Counted from the stretch's first letter, positions 17,944 to 27,713 are shown. The stretch is 64,000 nucleotides of DNA from Bradyrhizobium viridifuturi (GCF_001238275.1 NZ_LGTB01000035.1:48308-112307); one strand, 5' to 3'. Notes: a model not told the origin generated them from the letters alone. Numbers and translations: made by a program.

Positions 17944-19287
17944 ATGGCCGGTCAACTGCGGATCATCACAGGCATTGCGGCGATCGTGCTGGTCGCGGGG
18001 GCGGCGGTGGGCTTTGCGGTCGCCTGGCGGCCGCAGATTGCGGCCATGGCGCCGCCGCGGCCCGATACGTTCGATCCCGAGATCGTCAAACGCGGCCGCG
18101 ATCTCGCGGCGATCGGCAATTGCAACACCTGCCATACCGTGCAGGGCGGTGGAAATTACGCCGGCGGGCTTCCGGTTCCGACGCCTTTCGGCACCATCTT
18201 CTCGTCGAACATCACGCCGGACGCCGAGACCGGCATCGGCAGCTGGCCTGAGGAGGCGTTCGTCCGCGCGATGCGCGCGGGCGTCGGCCGCGACGGCCGG
18301 CACCTCTATCCAACCTTTCCCTATGACCATTTCACCAATGTATCTGACGCGGACGACCGGGCCCTCTATGCGTTCCTGATGACGCGGCAGCCGGTGCATG
18401 CGTCATCGCCGGCGAATCAGCTGTCGTTCCCGTTGAACTACCGGCCGCTGATTGCAGGCTGGAAGCTGCTGTATCTTCGCAGCGGCGACGTTCCTTCCAA
18501 CGCCGCGAAGGGGGCGGAATGGAACCGCGGCGCCTATCTGGTCGAGGGGCTCGCGCATTGCGGAGCCTGCCACACGCCGCGCAATGCGCTCGGCGCCGAG
18601 CAGGTCAATGCGCAGTTCTCCGGCGGCGACGTCGACAATTGGCACGCCTACGCGCTGAACGACACCTCGCACGCCCCGGTGCGCTGGACCGCCGATGCGC
18701 TGTACGCCTATCTGCGCCGCGGCTGGCACGCCGATCACGGCACCGCGCGCGGACCGATGGCTGAGGTGGTCGGTAACCTCGCGACGGTGCCCGACCGCGA
18801 CGTGCGCGCCATCGCAGCGTACATGGCCGATGTCTCGGGCGCGCCCACGCCGGATCGCAAGTCGCCCAATGATGCAGCGGCGCAATCGGCCGCGGCGGAT
18901 GCAACGCAAGCCAACGCCGCAGGCGCCGCGATCTATACCGCGGCCTGCGCGAGCTGCCATGAGGGCGGCCGTGCACTGCCATACGGTGGTGTCAACCTCG
19001 CGCTCAGCACGGCGATCGCAGGCTCCGATCCGCGCAACCTTCTCAACATCGTGCTATCGGGCGTAGGCGCCGTCGCCGGCGAGCGCAGTCCAATCATGCC
19101 GGGCTTCGCCGCCAGCATCGATGACGCGCAGATGGTTGCGCTCGCGGCCTATCTCCGCGCCCGCTTCGGCAAGCGGCCGGCATGGAGCGATCTCGACAAG
19201 GCGGTGCGCGATGCGCGCGCCGTGCAGGCCGCTTCGCTTGCGGCGGCCGACGCGCCTGCGGACTCCAGACAACGAGGCAAGCCATGA
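17944..19287 (+). CDS. triheme cytochrome c, electron acceptor of Mo hydroxylase
   Basis: A membrane-anchored cytochrome of 447 residues with three CxxCH heme sites: C60-C63-H64, C206-C209-H210 and C335-C338-H339. An uncleaved or cleavable N-terminal hydrophobic segment (residues 8-28) puts the hemes in the periplasm. Three-heme cytochromes of this type accept electrons from periplasmic alcohol, aldehyde or isoquinoline-type dehydrogenases and pass them to the respiratory chain. Its stop overlaps the next gene's start by 4 bp, so it is part of the enzyme complex below. Confidence 0.93.
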   Translation: MAGQLRIITGIAAIVLVAGAAVGFAVAWRPQIAAMAPPRPDTFDPEIVKRGRDLAAIGNCNTCHTVQGGGNYAGGLPVPTPFGTIFSSNITPDAETGIGSWPEEAFVRAMRAGVGRDGRHLYPTFPYDHFTNVSDADDRALYAFLMTRQPVHASSPANQLSFPLNYRPLIAGWKLLYLRSGDVPSNAAKGAEWNRGAYLVEGLAHCGACHTPRNALGAEQVNAQFSGGDVDNWHAYALNDTSHAPVRWTADALYAYLRRGWHADHGTARGPMAEVVGNLATVPDRDVRAIAAYMADVSGAPTPDRKSPNDAAAQSAAADATQANAAGAAIYTAACASCHEGGRALPYGGVNLALSTAIAGSDPRNLLNIVLSGVGAVAGERSPIMPGFAASIDDAQMVALAAYLRARFGKRPAWSDLDKAVRDARAVQAASLAAADAPADSRQRGKP

Positions 19288-19772
19288 TGGCATTGAAGGT
19301 CAATGGCCGGGATCATCAGGTCGACGCCGATCCGGATACGCCGCTGCTCTATGTGCTGCGCGATGATCTTGCGCTCAATGCCGCCAAGTTCGGCTGCGGG
19401 CTCGGCCAATGCGGTGCCTGCACCGTCATCGTCGACAACAAGGCGGTGCTGTCCTGCGTCACGCCGCTGCTGCTGGTCGAGGGCAAGCAGGTGACGACGC
19501 TGGAAGGGCTCGGCACGGTGGCGGCTCCGGCGCCGATCCAGCGCGCCTTCATGGAGGAGCAGGCGGCGCAATGCGGCTATTGCATCGCCGGGATGATGAT
19601 GCGGGCGCAGGCGCTGTTGATGCGCAATCCGAAGCCGTCGGATGCGCAGATCCGCGCCGAGCTCGAGCCGCATCTGTGCCGCTGCGGCACCCACATGCGT
19701 ATCCTGCGCGCGGTGCATCGCGCCGCCCGGCTGATGGATACGGCCGACGCAAGTGACAGGAGCGTCCGATGA
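19284..19772 (+). CDS. 2Fe-2S subunit of molybdenum hydroxylase (isoquinoline 1-oxidoreductase-like)
   Basis: The small electron-transfer subunit, 162 residues, of a xanthine-oxidase-family enzyme. The plant-type 2Fe-2S cluster uses C38, C43, C46 and C58 (FGCGLGQCGACTV ... SC). The second cluster uses C97 and C100 (CGYC) and C132 and C134 (CRC). It has no signal of its own and is presumably exported with the large subunit. It starts on the ATGA overlap with the cytochrome gene and overlaps the large-subunit gene by 4 bp. IorA is the closest named type. Confidence 0.93.
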   Translation: MMALKVNGRDHQVDADPDTPLLYVLRDDLALNAAKFGCGLGQCGACTVIVDNKAVLSCVTPLLLVEGKQVTTLEGLGTVAAPAPIQRAFMEEQAAQCGYCIAGMMMRAQALLMRNPKPSDAQIRAELEPHLCRCGTHMRILRAVHRAARLMDTADASDRSVR

Positions 19773-21991
19773 CCGCTCCCGTGGTGCTCGATCGCCGCAG
19801 CGTGCTGGCCGGTGGCGGCGCGCTGATCGTCAGCTTCTCGCTGCGCCGTGCGGGGGCACAGGAGAAGGCTGCGCAGGGTCCGAAACTGCCGGGCAGCCTT
19901 GCGACCTCGCCCAATCTGGATTCCTGGATCCGCATCGATGCCGACGGCCAGATCACGGCTTTCACGGGCAAGGCCGAGCTTGGCCAGGGCTTCCGGACTG
20001 CGTTCCAGCAGATCGCGGCCGAGCAGCTCGACATTCCCTTCGATGCGCTGAAGGTGATCACTGCCGATACGAAACTCACGGCGAACGAGGGCTACACCTC
20101 CGGCAGCCACTCGATGCAGGATAGCGGCACCGCGATCCTGCACGCCGCGGCGCAGGCGCGCGCGCTGCTGGTCGCGGAGGCGGCGCGGCAGTTCGACCTG
20201 CCGCCCGACGGGTTGCGAACCGAGAGCGCGGTCGTCATCGCCCCTGATGGTCGCCGCCTGAGCTACGGCGAGCTCGTCGCCTCGGACTTGCTGCATGTCG
20301 AGGCGCAGCCGACGTCGCACCTCAAGGATCCCGCGAGCTTCAAAGTGATGGGACAGCCGGTGCCGCGCGTCGATATTCCGGCCAAGGTCACCGGCGGCGC
20401 GGCCTATGTGCAGGACATGCGGCTGCCCGGCATGGTGCATGCACGCGTGGTGCGCCCGCCGAGCTACGGCGCGCAGCTCTCCGAATGCGACACCGCCGCG
20501 ATCGAGAAGATGCCCGGCGTGATCGGAATCGTGCGGGACGGCAATTTTCTCGCAGTCGTGGCGGAGAAGGAGTTTTCCGCGGTCAAGGCGATGAAGGCGC
20601 TGTCAGCCGCGGCGAAGTGGCGGGAGAGCGCGAAGCTGCCGAACCAGCAGGATCTGGCAAATGCGTTGACGGCATTGCCTTCGCAGGATTTCGCGATTTT
20701 CGAGCGCAGCGATCCCGCGGTGAATGGAGCGAGATCGCTCGAAGCCACCTACACGCGGCCCTATCAGTCGCATGGCTCGATCGGGCCATCCTGCGCTGTC
20801 GCGCAGTTCGTCGATGGCGCGATGACGGTGTGGACGCATACGCAAGGCGTCTATCCGGACCGGCAGGCGATTGCCGAGATGCTCGGCATGCCGCAGTCGA
20901 GCGTTCGCCTGATCCATGTCGAAGGCTCCGGCTGCTACGGCCATAACGGCGCCGACGATGCCGCGGCCGATGCCGCGCTGATTGCCCGTGCGCTGCCCGG
21001 TCGCCCAATTCGGGTGCAGTGGATGCGCGAGCAGGAGCACGGCTGGGAGCCGTATGGTCCGGCGATGGTGACCAAGCTGAGCGCGTCGCTGACCGAGGAC
21101 GGAAGGATCGCTGACTGGAATTTTGCGGTATGGAGCAATACGCATTCGATGCGGCCGGGCGGCGCCGGCTCGTTGCTCGCGGCCCAGCACATGGCGCGGT
21201 CGTTCGCGGTGCCCGCGCCAAAGCCGCTGCCGTTGCCGGAGGGCGGCGGCGACCGCAACGCGATCCCGATCTACAACTTCCCGAATGCGCATGTGATGCA
21301 TCACTTCATCCCGACGATGCCGCTGCGGATTTCCGCGATGCGCGCGCTCGGCGCCTATCACAACGTATTCTCGATCGAGAGCTTCATGGATGAGCTGGCC
21401 GGTCTCGCCGGCGATGATCCGGTCGCGTTTCGCTTGAAGCATCTCGACGATGCGCGCGGCCGCGCGGTGGTGGAGACCGCTGCCCGGGAGTTCGGCTGGA
21501 CGCGCGGGCAAAAGCCGCCGCAGAATCGCGGCTATGGCTTTGCGTTCGCGCGCTACAAGAACCTTGCCGCCTATTGCGCCATTGCGACAGAGGTGGAGGT
21601 CGATCGCGAAACCGGCCGGGCCCGTCTGGTGCGCGCGGTCGCTGCCGTCGACGCCGGCCAGGTCGTCAATCCCGACGGCATCACCAACCAGATCGAGGGC
21701 GCGATCGTGCAGTCGACGAGTTGGACACTCTATGAGAGCGTCACGTTCGACGACACCAGGATCACCAGCATCGACTGGCAGACTTATCCGATCCTGCGCT
21801 TTGACGCCGTGCCCGACAGCATCGCCGTCCACATCATCAACCGCCCGGGCCAGCCGTTCCTCGGCAGCGGCGAGACCGGGCAGGGTCCGGCGGCGGCATC
21901 GCTCGCCAATGCCATAGCGGACGCGACCGGCAAGCGGCTGCGCGACCTGCCGCTGAGCCGCAAGCGGATCAAGGATGCGATTGACGCATAA
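19769..21991 (+). CDS. molybdopterin-binding large subunit of Mo hydroxylase (isoquinoline 1-oxidoreductase-like)
   Basis: The 740-residue catalytic subunit that holds the molybdenum cofactor. A twin-arginine signal (DRRSVLAGGGALIVSFSL, residues 8-25) shows folded export to the periplasm. The xanthine-oxidase-family fold is recognised from GKAELGQGFRTAFQQI and the C-terminal GSGETGQGP motif, where Glu is the expected catalytic base. IorB-like enzymes oxidise N-heterocycles or aldehydes; the actual substrate is unknown. No XdhC-type cofactor chaperone gene is in the window. The gene ends 3 bp from the convergent DUF2235 gene. Confidence 0.93.
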   Translation: MTAPVVLDRRSVLAGGGALIVSFSLRRAGAQEKAAQGPKLPGSLATSPNLDSWIRIDADGQITAFTGKAELGQGFRTAFQQIAAEQLDIPFDALKVITADTKLTANEGYTSGSHSMQDSGTAILHAAAQARALLVAEAARQFDLPPDGLRTESAVVIAPDGRRLSYGELVASDLLHVEAQPTSHLKDPASFKVMGQPVPRVDIPAKVTGGAAYVQDMRLPGMVHARVVRPPSYGAQLSECDTAAIEKMPGVIGIVRDGNFLAVVAEKEFSAVKAMKALSAAAKWRESAKLPNQQDLANALTALPSQDFAIFERSDPAVNGARSLEATYTRPYQSHGSIGPSCAVAQFVDGAMTVWTHTQGVYPDRQAIAEMLGMPQSSVRLIHVEGSGCYGHNGADDAAADAALIARALPGRPIRVQWMREQEHGWEPYGPAMVTKLSASLTEDGRIADWNFAVWSNTHSMRPGGAGSLLAAQHMARSFAVPAPKPLPLPEGGGDRNAIPIYNFPNAHVMHHFIPTMPLRISAMRALGAYHNVFSIESFMDELAGLAGDDPVAFRLKHLDDARGRAVVETAAREFGWTRGQKPPQNRGYGFAFARYKNLAAYCAIATEVEVDRETGRARLVRAVAAVDAGQVVNPDGITNQIEGAIVQSTSWTLYESVTFDDTRITSIDWQTYPILRFDAVPDSIAVHIINRPGQPFLGSGETGQGPAAASLANAIADATGKRLRDLPLSRKRIKDAIDA

Positions 21992-21994
21992 ATC

Positions 21995-23214
21995 TCAAAC
22001 CGTCGGCGCGGGTGGCGCAGGCGGCGTCGGCATCGGCTCGATCGTGTAGGTCCTGGGCATGTTGATCGGCTTGTAGGCCGGATCGTTCTGCATCCGCTCC
22101 AGCACCGAGGCATGGATGGTCGCGCCTTCCGGTATCGGCCGTGGTTCGCCGCGCGGCAGGTAGAAGCCGAGGAAGGATTTTCGTTCCGGCCATTCCTTCC
22201 ACTTGTCGCTCTTGGGAATCCACTCCAGGATTTCCCAGGCGGCGGTCAGCGAGTTGTGCAGCGGGTCCGTCGCGCTCGGCGGCGCATATTCGTGGGTGTG
22301 CGGCGGCAACGGTGTGCCCCAGGCGAGATGATCGATCAGTGCCTGGTCCATCTGCAGCCCGGCGGCCCCGGCCTGTCCGAGCATCCAGATCAGCGGAAAT
22401 TTCGACGGCCCGCTCTGGTCCTCCGGATAGCCGCCGCCGACGTCGGAGTGCACGCCGGCGAACCAGACCTGGCGGATGTCCTGCGGCACCTCGGTCGCCG
22501 GGTCGAACGGATTCGACCGGTAAAGCTGCCCCTCCTTCCACTGGTTGAGGCGGAACATGCGCCTGCGCTCGTCGATCGAGATCGCCTGGCGGAAGCGCTT
22601 CACACTCGAATTGGTGCGCGTGAACAGCAGCGTCTGTATGTCGAACAGGAAATTGTCCTGCCGCGGCACGATGATCGAGGCCACCGTGTCCCACACGCCG
22701 ACGAACTCGATGTCGATGTTGCGGCCGCCGGCGATCTGGCTGAAGTGCCAGGCTTCCTTCAGCGGCGCATCGTCGAACGTGCCATCGGACTTCTGGGCGT
22801 CGGAGCTCGCCTTCTTGTAGGTGCCGAAGGCATAGCCGGCGAGGTCGAGCTGGTCGACCGGCAACAGGCCCATCACGTGAACGAAGGCGGCGAGCACGCG
22901 CACCGTGTAGGCGCCGCGGCTGAAGCCGAACATCCAGACCCGGTCGCCTGGCTCCCAGAGCCGGCAGAGAAACCGGTAGGCGTCGAGCGTATCCTTGTCG
23001 AGGCCGGCGCCGAAGGCCAGTCCGAACAGGCCCCACGCCTCCTGCTTGAATCGCCCCCAGCTGTTCTGCAGGCCGATGGTGCCGAGCCCCGGATGATAGT
23101 AGATCCGCTGCCGGTCGCCTTGTCGGAGACGCGAAACAGCTTCAGGACGTTGGAAATATTGGCGCCGATCTCGTTGCCGGTGCCGTCGCACAAGATCAAA
23201 ATATCCTTCGGCAT
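21995..23214 (-). pseudogene. DUF2235 alpha/beta hydrolase, one frameshift
   Basis: Restoring one base gives a 406-residue DUF2235 protein, the fold shared by type VI secretion phospholipase effectors of the Tle1 kind and by stand-alone hydrolases. The N-terminus reads MPKDILILCDGTGNEIGAN and the nucleophile elbow is GFSRGAYTVR. Frame is lost at the CC at 23118-23119, where a third C would restore VSDKGDRQRIYYHPG. No VgrG, PAAR or secretion genes are nearby, so an effector role is not supported. The single deletion may be a sequencing error. An AGGGGC site precedes the start. Confidence 0.8.
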
Positions 23215-23550
23215 CCGTAGCCCCTGCGGTCGCCGTGAAATTCGTGGCCTCAATGTACGGCAGGATGCGAGGAAGATTCAATCTCCAATTGAAGACGATT
23301 TGGTGTACGCGGTGCGAGCGCCGGCGACGTCGTGCCTTCCCCGATCCCATCGCCGCCATTGGCATCGGCTGATACTCGCTCCTGGCGCTCGGTAGAATTC
23401 AATTGCAACACCAGGGAAAAGATGGGAATCTGAAGATCGATTATTGCTGCGGTACGTTGACATTTTCTCCCGTTCGGGGACTTCGCCGGTGCGCGCGATC
23501 ATTTTGCCTGCGGGTTGCCGCAGTTTTCTCATCATCAGGAATGGATCGGC
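23215..23550. other. divergent intergenic region
   Basis: This gap between the divergent DUF2235 and membrane-protein genes is AT-richer than its surroundings around 23390-23475. A TTGACA hexamer lies at 23457-23462 in the direction of the membrane-protein gene, but no good -10 is seen at the right distance. I see no repeat or short gene. Confidence 0.4.
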
Positions 23551-24078
23551 ATGAGCACTCAAGCTCTCGTGACGATCATTCTCGCGGGACTTGTGGTGAG
23601 TGCGTTCGGACTTTTCCGGTGGGTCGGCAGCTATTCCGATCGCGTTTTTGCCAGCCGATTCCGCACCCGCTTTCCGGAGAAGACGCTGAGCTACAGCGGC
23701 GACCAGCTCGGCGCGCTGGTGCAGTCCGATCTGCGGCTGAAGTATGTGTTCCCGATCCTGTTCCCGCTCGATCTCGTCGTCATGCTGGCGCTGGCGGGCG
23801 CGATGGGCGCAGCGTCATCGCACTGGCTCACCCATACCTATCCGTCGGCGGCGTGGCTCGGCCTGGTCGTGCCGGCGGTGTATCTGCTCAGCGATCTGAT
23901 CGAGGATTGCCTGCTGGCATGGCTCTTGCTGCGCGGCGACCCGGACGCGGCGGCGCGATCCGTCTCGGCTTTGAAGGCGATCACGACGATCAAGCTCATC
24001 AGTGTCTCTGCGTCGATCGCGCTGACACTGATCGCATTCGTCGGATGGCTGTTCCACAGCGAATCGCTCGCGCTATAG
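23551..24078 (+). CDS. four-helix membrane protein, unknown function
   Basis: A 175-residue protein with about four hydrophobic segments: residues 5-24, 68-88, 98-116 and 145-165. It has a conserved-looking acidic SDLIEDCLLAWLLLRG stretch between the third and fourth. ATG at 23551 follows AGGA at about 10 bases; an upstream in-frame start would add 12 residues without a ribosome binding site. I do not recognise a family with a known function. It converges on the VWA gene, 19 bp away. Confidence 0.75.
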   Translation: MSTQALVTIILAGLVVSAFGLFRWVGSYSDRVFASRFRTRFPEKTLSYSGDQLGALVQSDLRLKYVFPILFPLDLVVMLALAGAMGAASSHWLTHTYPSAAWLGLVVPAVYLLSDLIEDCLLAWLLLRGDPDAAARSVSALKAITTIKLISVSASIALTLIAFVGWLFHSESLAL

Positions 24079-24097
24079 GGCAGCTCGGCCGACTGGC

Positions 24098-25474
24098 CTA
24101 TTGATAGGTCGCCACGATGTCGGAGACGGCGCGCTCGAGCTGCTGGGCGGTCGCGCACTGGCGCACCACGGTGCAAAAGGTCGCGTAGCGCGGCATCTCG
24201 GAATCGCCAAAACCCCAGACCATGCGGCCCTCGGGGTTGAGCCACACGAGGCGCTTGGAGCGCTCGCCGATGCGGCGCAGGATGTCGGCGCGCGGATCGA
24301 GATTGTTGCTGCGGGCGTCGCCGAGCACGATCACCGTGGTCTGCGGCGTGATCGCGCTCATCCAATTGTCCTCGAAATCGGCGAAGGAATTGCCGTAGTC
24401 GGAGGAGCCGAAGCCGACCTTGGACATGATCTCCTTCATCGCCTCTTCCGGCGACTTCGATTCCAGGATGTCGCTGACCTCGATCAAATGGCCGGAGAAG
24501 GCGAAGGAGCGGACGTCGTCGACCACTTCGTGCAGGCTGTGGATCAGGAGCAGGAAGAAGTCCGAGACGCGCGCGACCGAGCCTGAGACATCGCACAGCG
24601 CCACGATCTTCGGCCGGTCGCGATGCTTGCGCTTCCACGCGGTGAGGAACGGCACGCCGCCCCAGGCCGCGTTTCGGCGCAGCGTGCGGCGGACGTCGAG
24701 ATGGCCGCGGCGCTGGCGCTTGCGCGGCTTGGAATAGCGCTCGCGCAGCCGCCGTGCGATCTGGCGGATCAGGGCGCGCATCTGCTCGACCTGCCTCGGC
24801 TCGATCCGCGCCAGCGGCGCGTTGCGCAGGATCTCGTTGCGCAGGTTTTCGGCCTCTTCGCGGCCGTAGAGCAGCAGGGCCTGCGAGACGGCGTCGCGAA
24901 CGGTGCCGCGCAGGCCGTTGAGCGCCTCCTGCAGCCGCTCGGCAAGAGCCGGATTGCGCGTGGTCTGTTCGTCGATGTCGTCGCGCAGGCGCTGGATGCC
25001 CATCGCGTCGAGGATGCGGGTCTGGAAGATGCCGCGCTGGGTGAAGTAGCGGATATCCGGCAACGAGGCGGCGCCGGAGGCGTTGGCGATCGCGGTCGAT
25101 ATCGCAGAGCGATCCTGCGACAGCAGCATCTGCGCCAGCGGCCCGACATTCTCGTTGGCGGCGCCGCCCGCGTTATCGCCGTGCTCATCCGCCGACGGAT
25201 TGGCGCCGGATGCGCTGTTGTCGTCGGTCTTGTTCTGCTCGGCATTCTCCTGCTGCGGCTCGGGCTGGCTGAAGAACAGGTCGAAGCATTCGCCGAGCGC
25301 GCGCTTCTCGTCCTGGGTCTTGGCAAGCGTCAGCAGGAAGGTGTTGCGCAGGATGTCGCGGTCGTTGAAGCCGACCTGCGCGACCGCCCGCATCGCGTCA
25401 ATGCTTTCGGCGGGCGAGACCCGGACCCCGGCTCCCCGCGCCGCACGAAAGAAGCGATGCAGGTTCTCGCGCAT
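24098..25474 (-). CDS. VWA domain-containing CoxE-like protein
   Basis: A 458-residue protein of the CoxE type, which works with a MoxR ATPase to mature or remodel protein complexes. The C-terminal von Willebrand A domain has the metal-site motif CDVSGSVAR and the strand VIVLGDARSNN. A central acidic, Asn/Gln-rich segment (about residues 78-108) is likely disordered. It lies 6 bp after the MoxR gene, a standard pairing. No CO-dehydrogenase (coxLMS) genes are present, so the client is unknown. Confidence 0.9.
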   Translation of the reverse strand: MRENLHRFFRAARGAGVRVSPAESIDAMRAVAQVGFNDRDILRNTFLLTLAKTQDEKRALGECFDLFFSQPEPQQENAEQNKTDDNSASGANPSADEHGDNAGGAANENVGPLAQMLLSQDRSAISTAIANASGAASLPDIRYFTQRGIFQTRILDAMGIQRLRDDIDEQTTRNPALAERLQEALNGLRGTVRDAVSQALLLYGREEAENLRNEILRNAPLARIEPRQVEQMRALIRQIARRLRERYSKPRKRQRRGHLDVRRTLRRNAAWGGVPFLTAWKRKHRDRPKIVALCDVSGSVARVSDFFLLLIHSLHEVVDDVRSFAFSGHLIEVSDILESKSPEEAMKEIMSKVGFGSSDYGNSFADFEDNWMSAITPQTTVIVLGDARSNNLDPRADILRRIGERSKRLVWLNPEGRMVWGFGDSEMPRYATFCTVVRQCATAQQLERAVSDIVATYQ

Positions 25475-25480
25475 GTTGGT

Positions 25481-26428
25481 CTAGCTGAACACGCCCTGGC
25501 GCGACGCCTTGGCGATGAAGGACGAGATCTGCGGCGTCGCGGCCTCGATATCGGCCTCGTATTTCAGGAGCACGTTGAGCGTGTCCTTGACGATCTCATG
25601 GTCGAGCTCACTGGCTTGCAGCAGCACCAGCACGCGCGCCCAGTCGATCGCCTCGCTGACCGACGGCAGCTTCTTCAGATCCAGCGAGCGGATCTCGTGG
25701 ATGAAGCCGACCATCTGCTTGCGCAGCGTCTGCGAGATGCCGGGCACCCGGCTCTCGACAATGCGCTCCTCCAGCTTCTGCTCGGGGAAGCCGATGTGCA
25801 GATGCAGGCAGCGCCGCTTCAAGGCATCGCCGAGATCGCGTTCGCTGTTCGAGGTCAGGATCACGGTCGGGGGCGCCACCGCGGAGACGGTGCCGAGCTC
25901 GGGGATCGTGACCTGGAAGTCGGAGAGGATCTCCAGGAGCAGCGATTCGAATTCGGCGTCCGACTTGTCGATCTCGTCAATCAGCAGCACGCAGCCGGCG
26001 GGCTGCTCCAACGCCTGCAGCAGCGGCCGCGGCTCGACGAATTCCTTGGAGAAGAACACGTCACCGAAGGTGTGAAGCTGGTCGAGCGCTGCGGCCAATG
26101 ACTGCGCGCCGCCGAGCACCTCGCCGAGCTTGTCCTTCAGGATCTGGGTGTAGAGCAGCTGCTTGGCGTATTTCCACTCATACAGCGCCTTGGCCTCGTC
26201 GAGGCCCTCATAGCACTGCAGGCGGATCATCTTCATGCCGCGCCAGGCGGCGATCGCCTTTGCCAGCTCGGTCTTGCCGACACCGGCGGGGCCTTCGACC
26301 AGGATCGGCTTCTCGATCTGTTGCGACAGATAGACCGCGGTCGCGATCTGCCGGCTCGCAATATAGCCTTGTGCGGCGAGGCCGCTTTCCACGGCCTCGA
26401 TCGAGGCGGTGGGCCTGGTGTCAGCCAC
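25481..26428 (-). CDS. MoxR-family AAA+ ATPase
   Basis: A 315-residue AAA+ ATPase with Walker A GPAGVGKTEL, Walker B VLLIDEIDKSD and sensor motif LTSNSERDLGDALKRRC. MoxR proteins act as chaperones with VWA partners, and such a gene follows directly. The likely start is GTG at 26428 (VADTRPT), with GGAG upstream. An open frame continues to an ATG at 26491, but the added residues look non-homologous. Confidence 0.9.
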   Translation of the reverse strand: MADTRPTASIEAVESGLAAQGYIASRQIATAVYLSQQIEKPILVEGPAGVGKTELAKAIAAWRGMKMIRLQCYEGLDEAKALYEWKYAKQLLYTQILKDKLGEVLGGAQSLAAALDQLHTFGDVFFSKEFVEPRPLLQALEQPAGCVLLIDEIDKSDAEFESLLLEILSDFQVTIPELGTVSAVAPPTVILTSNSERDLGDALKRRCLHLHIGFPEQKLEERIVESRVPGISQTLRKQMVGFIHEIRSLDLKKLPSVSEAIDWARVLVLLQASELDHEIVKDTLNVLLKYEADIEAATPQISSFIAKASRQGVFS

Positions 26429-26589
26429 GAGGATCAGCTCCGAATTTGCCTTGAACTCGGACCTGTTCTGCGCTCGTTGCGGCCAAAGCACAAGGCTCGT
26501 TTGGCCTGCAACGGCACAGCTTCAAGGCTGGGGTTAGCGCATGGTTCCGGGGTATTCCGCCGAGCGCAATACCCAGGAGGCGACTGCCG

Positions 26590-26904
26590 TCAGCCCGCGC
26601 AGCTCTTCACGAAATCCTTGCGCTGCGGGCCGACGATCTTCTGGTCGATCGCCTGCTTCAGGCAGTCGAGATGCGCCTGCGCTATGCAGAGCTGCATCTG
26701 GTCGTGCCGTTCCTGCCCCTTCAGCGCCTTCGCCGCGCTCTGGCAGGCCGCGCGCTTCGCACCAGGCACGGGCGCCGCCGCCGTGCTCTCCTGTGCGGGA
26801 GCTGCTGCCGGCGCCGCCGCGGGGGTCGAGGTTGACTGCGCGAATGCTGCGACTGAGACCAGCAGCGAGCCGGCCGAGAAAAGGGCGACGACAAGACGTT
26901 TCAT
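26590..26904 (-). CDS. exported PsiF-like small protein
   Basis: A 104-residue secreted protein. It has a clean signal peptide (MKRLVVALFSAGSLLVSVAA), an Ala/Pro-rich linker to about residue 45, and a C-terminal Cys-containing segment (AACQSAAKALKG ... DFVKSCAG) resembling PsiF repeats. PsiF was named from a phosphate-starvation locus in E. coli; its function is unknown. A GGAGG site precedes ATG 26904. The match is by motif shape only and therefore tentative. Confidence 0.7.
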   Translation of the reverse strand: MKRLVVALFSAGSLLVSVAAFAQSTSTPAAAPAAAPAQESTAAAPVPGAKRAACQSAAKALKGQERHDQMQLCIAQAHLDCLKQAIDQKIVGPQRKDFVKSCAG

Positions 26905-26921
26905 GGGATGTGCCTCCGCGG

Positions 26922-26973
26922 GCATGATCCGGAGAAGTGGATATCGGTTTTCCGGAACGTCATGCTCGGACCA
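26922..26973. repeat. diverged copy of GCATGATCCGGAAAAG repeat
   Basis: The order GCATGATCCGGAGAAG, CGGTTTTCCGGA and TCATGCTC matches the core of the repeat at 13035-13158 with several changes and without its flanks. It lies just upstream of the PsiF-like gene and could contribute to its leader. Confidence 0.6.
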
Positions 26974-27077
26974 GGGAAGGATCAAGATGCGATCTTGCGA
27001 TCGCGCCGTGATCCACGGGGAGGCCGACAATTAGGCGCCGCCGCCTGAATGCGGCGTGAATAGGCGCGTGAACCGCT

Positions 27078-27713
27078 TCACCTCAGCGTGAGGCCGGTTG
27101 CGGCCTCAAGCTCGCCGATCGCCTGCGCGGCATTCGCGACCTTGATCGTGGTCATGCCCATCTCGCGTGCCGGCTTCAAATTGACGCCGAGATCGTCGAG
27201 ATAGACGCAGTTCGCAGGATTCACCTCGAGCGTCTCCACCATCATTTGGTAGATGCGCGGGTCGGGCTTGCGCAGGCCGATCTTGGCGGACTCGATGACG
27301 TGATCGAACAGCGCCATCACCTCGGCGACGTAGAGCGTGCGTCCGCTGTGGCTACCGATTGCGTTCGACGGCAGATTGTTGGTGATGCAGCCGGTCTTGA
27401 ACTGGGCCTTGATACGCTTCAGCGTCTCGACCATCTCGGGGCGCAGGTCACCGGAGAGCAGCGGCAGCACGTCCTTTCCGCGCACCTCGGCGCCGAGCGC
27501 CTTCGACTCAGTCGCGAACAGCTCGTCGAACGCGTCGATCCCGATCTCGGCGCGCTCGAACTTGGCCCACGCGTTTTCGAGATGGTTGGCGGCGTTGGTG
27601 CGGCGGATGATATCGATCGGCAGGCCGCGCTCGGTCTCATAGCGTGCGAATGCCTCGAACGGCGAGGTGGTCAAGACGCCGCCGAAATCCCAGATCACTG
27701 CCTCGATCATCAT
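27078..27713 (-). CDS. HAD-superfamily hydrolase
   Basis: A 211-residue phosphatase-like protein of HAD subfamily IA. Motif I is WDFGGVL, where the second Asp of the usual DxD is Gly, as in the YihX group. Motif II is TNNLP, the motif III lysine lies in KIGLRKPDPRIYQ, and motif IV is YLDDLGVN. Substrate unknown. ATG 27713 is chosen, with CAGGA just upstream; a second ATG directly follows it. An open frame runs another 62 codons upstream but contains no HAD-like sequence. Confidence 0.9.
   Translation of the reverse strand: MMIEAVIWDFGGVLTTSPFEAFARYETERGLPIDIIRRTNAANHLENAWAKFERAEIGIDAFDELFATESKALGAEVRGKDVLPLLSGDLRPEMVETLKRIKAQFKTGCITNNLPSNAIGSHSGRTLYVAEVMALFDHVIESAKIGLRKPDPRIYQMMVETLEVNPANCVYLDDLGVNLKPAREMGMTTIKVANAAQAIGELEAATGLTLR

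Noticed and set aside
20603..21832. A 409-codon open frame opposite the Mo-hydroxylase large subunit
   Set aside because: Fully inside a recognised gene on the other strand, with no family motifs.
21995..23214. Type VI secretion phospholipase effector
   Set aside because: The fold matches, but no VgrG, PAAR, adaptor or immunity gene is present in the window.
24098..26428. Part of a CO dehydrogenase (cox) operon
   Set aside because: The MoxR and CoxE-like pair occurs alone; no coxM, coxS or coxL genes are seen on either side.
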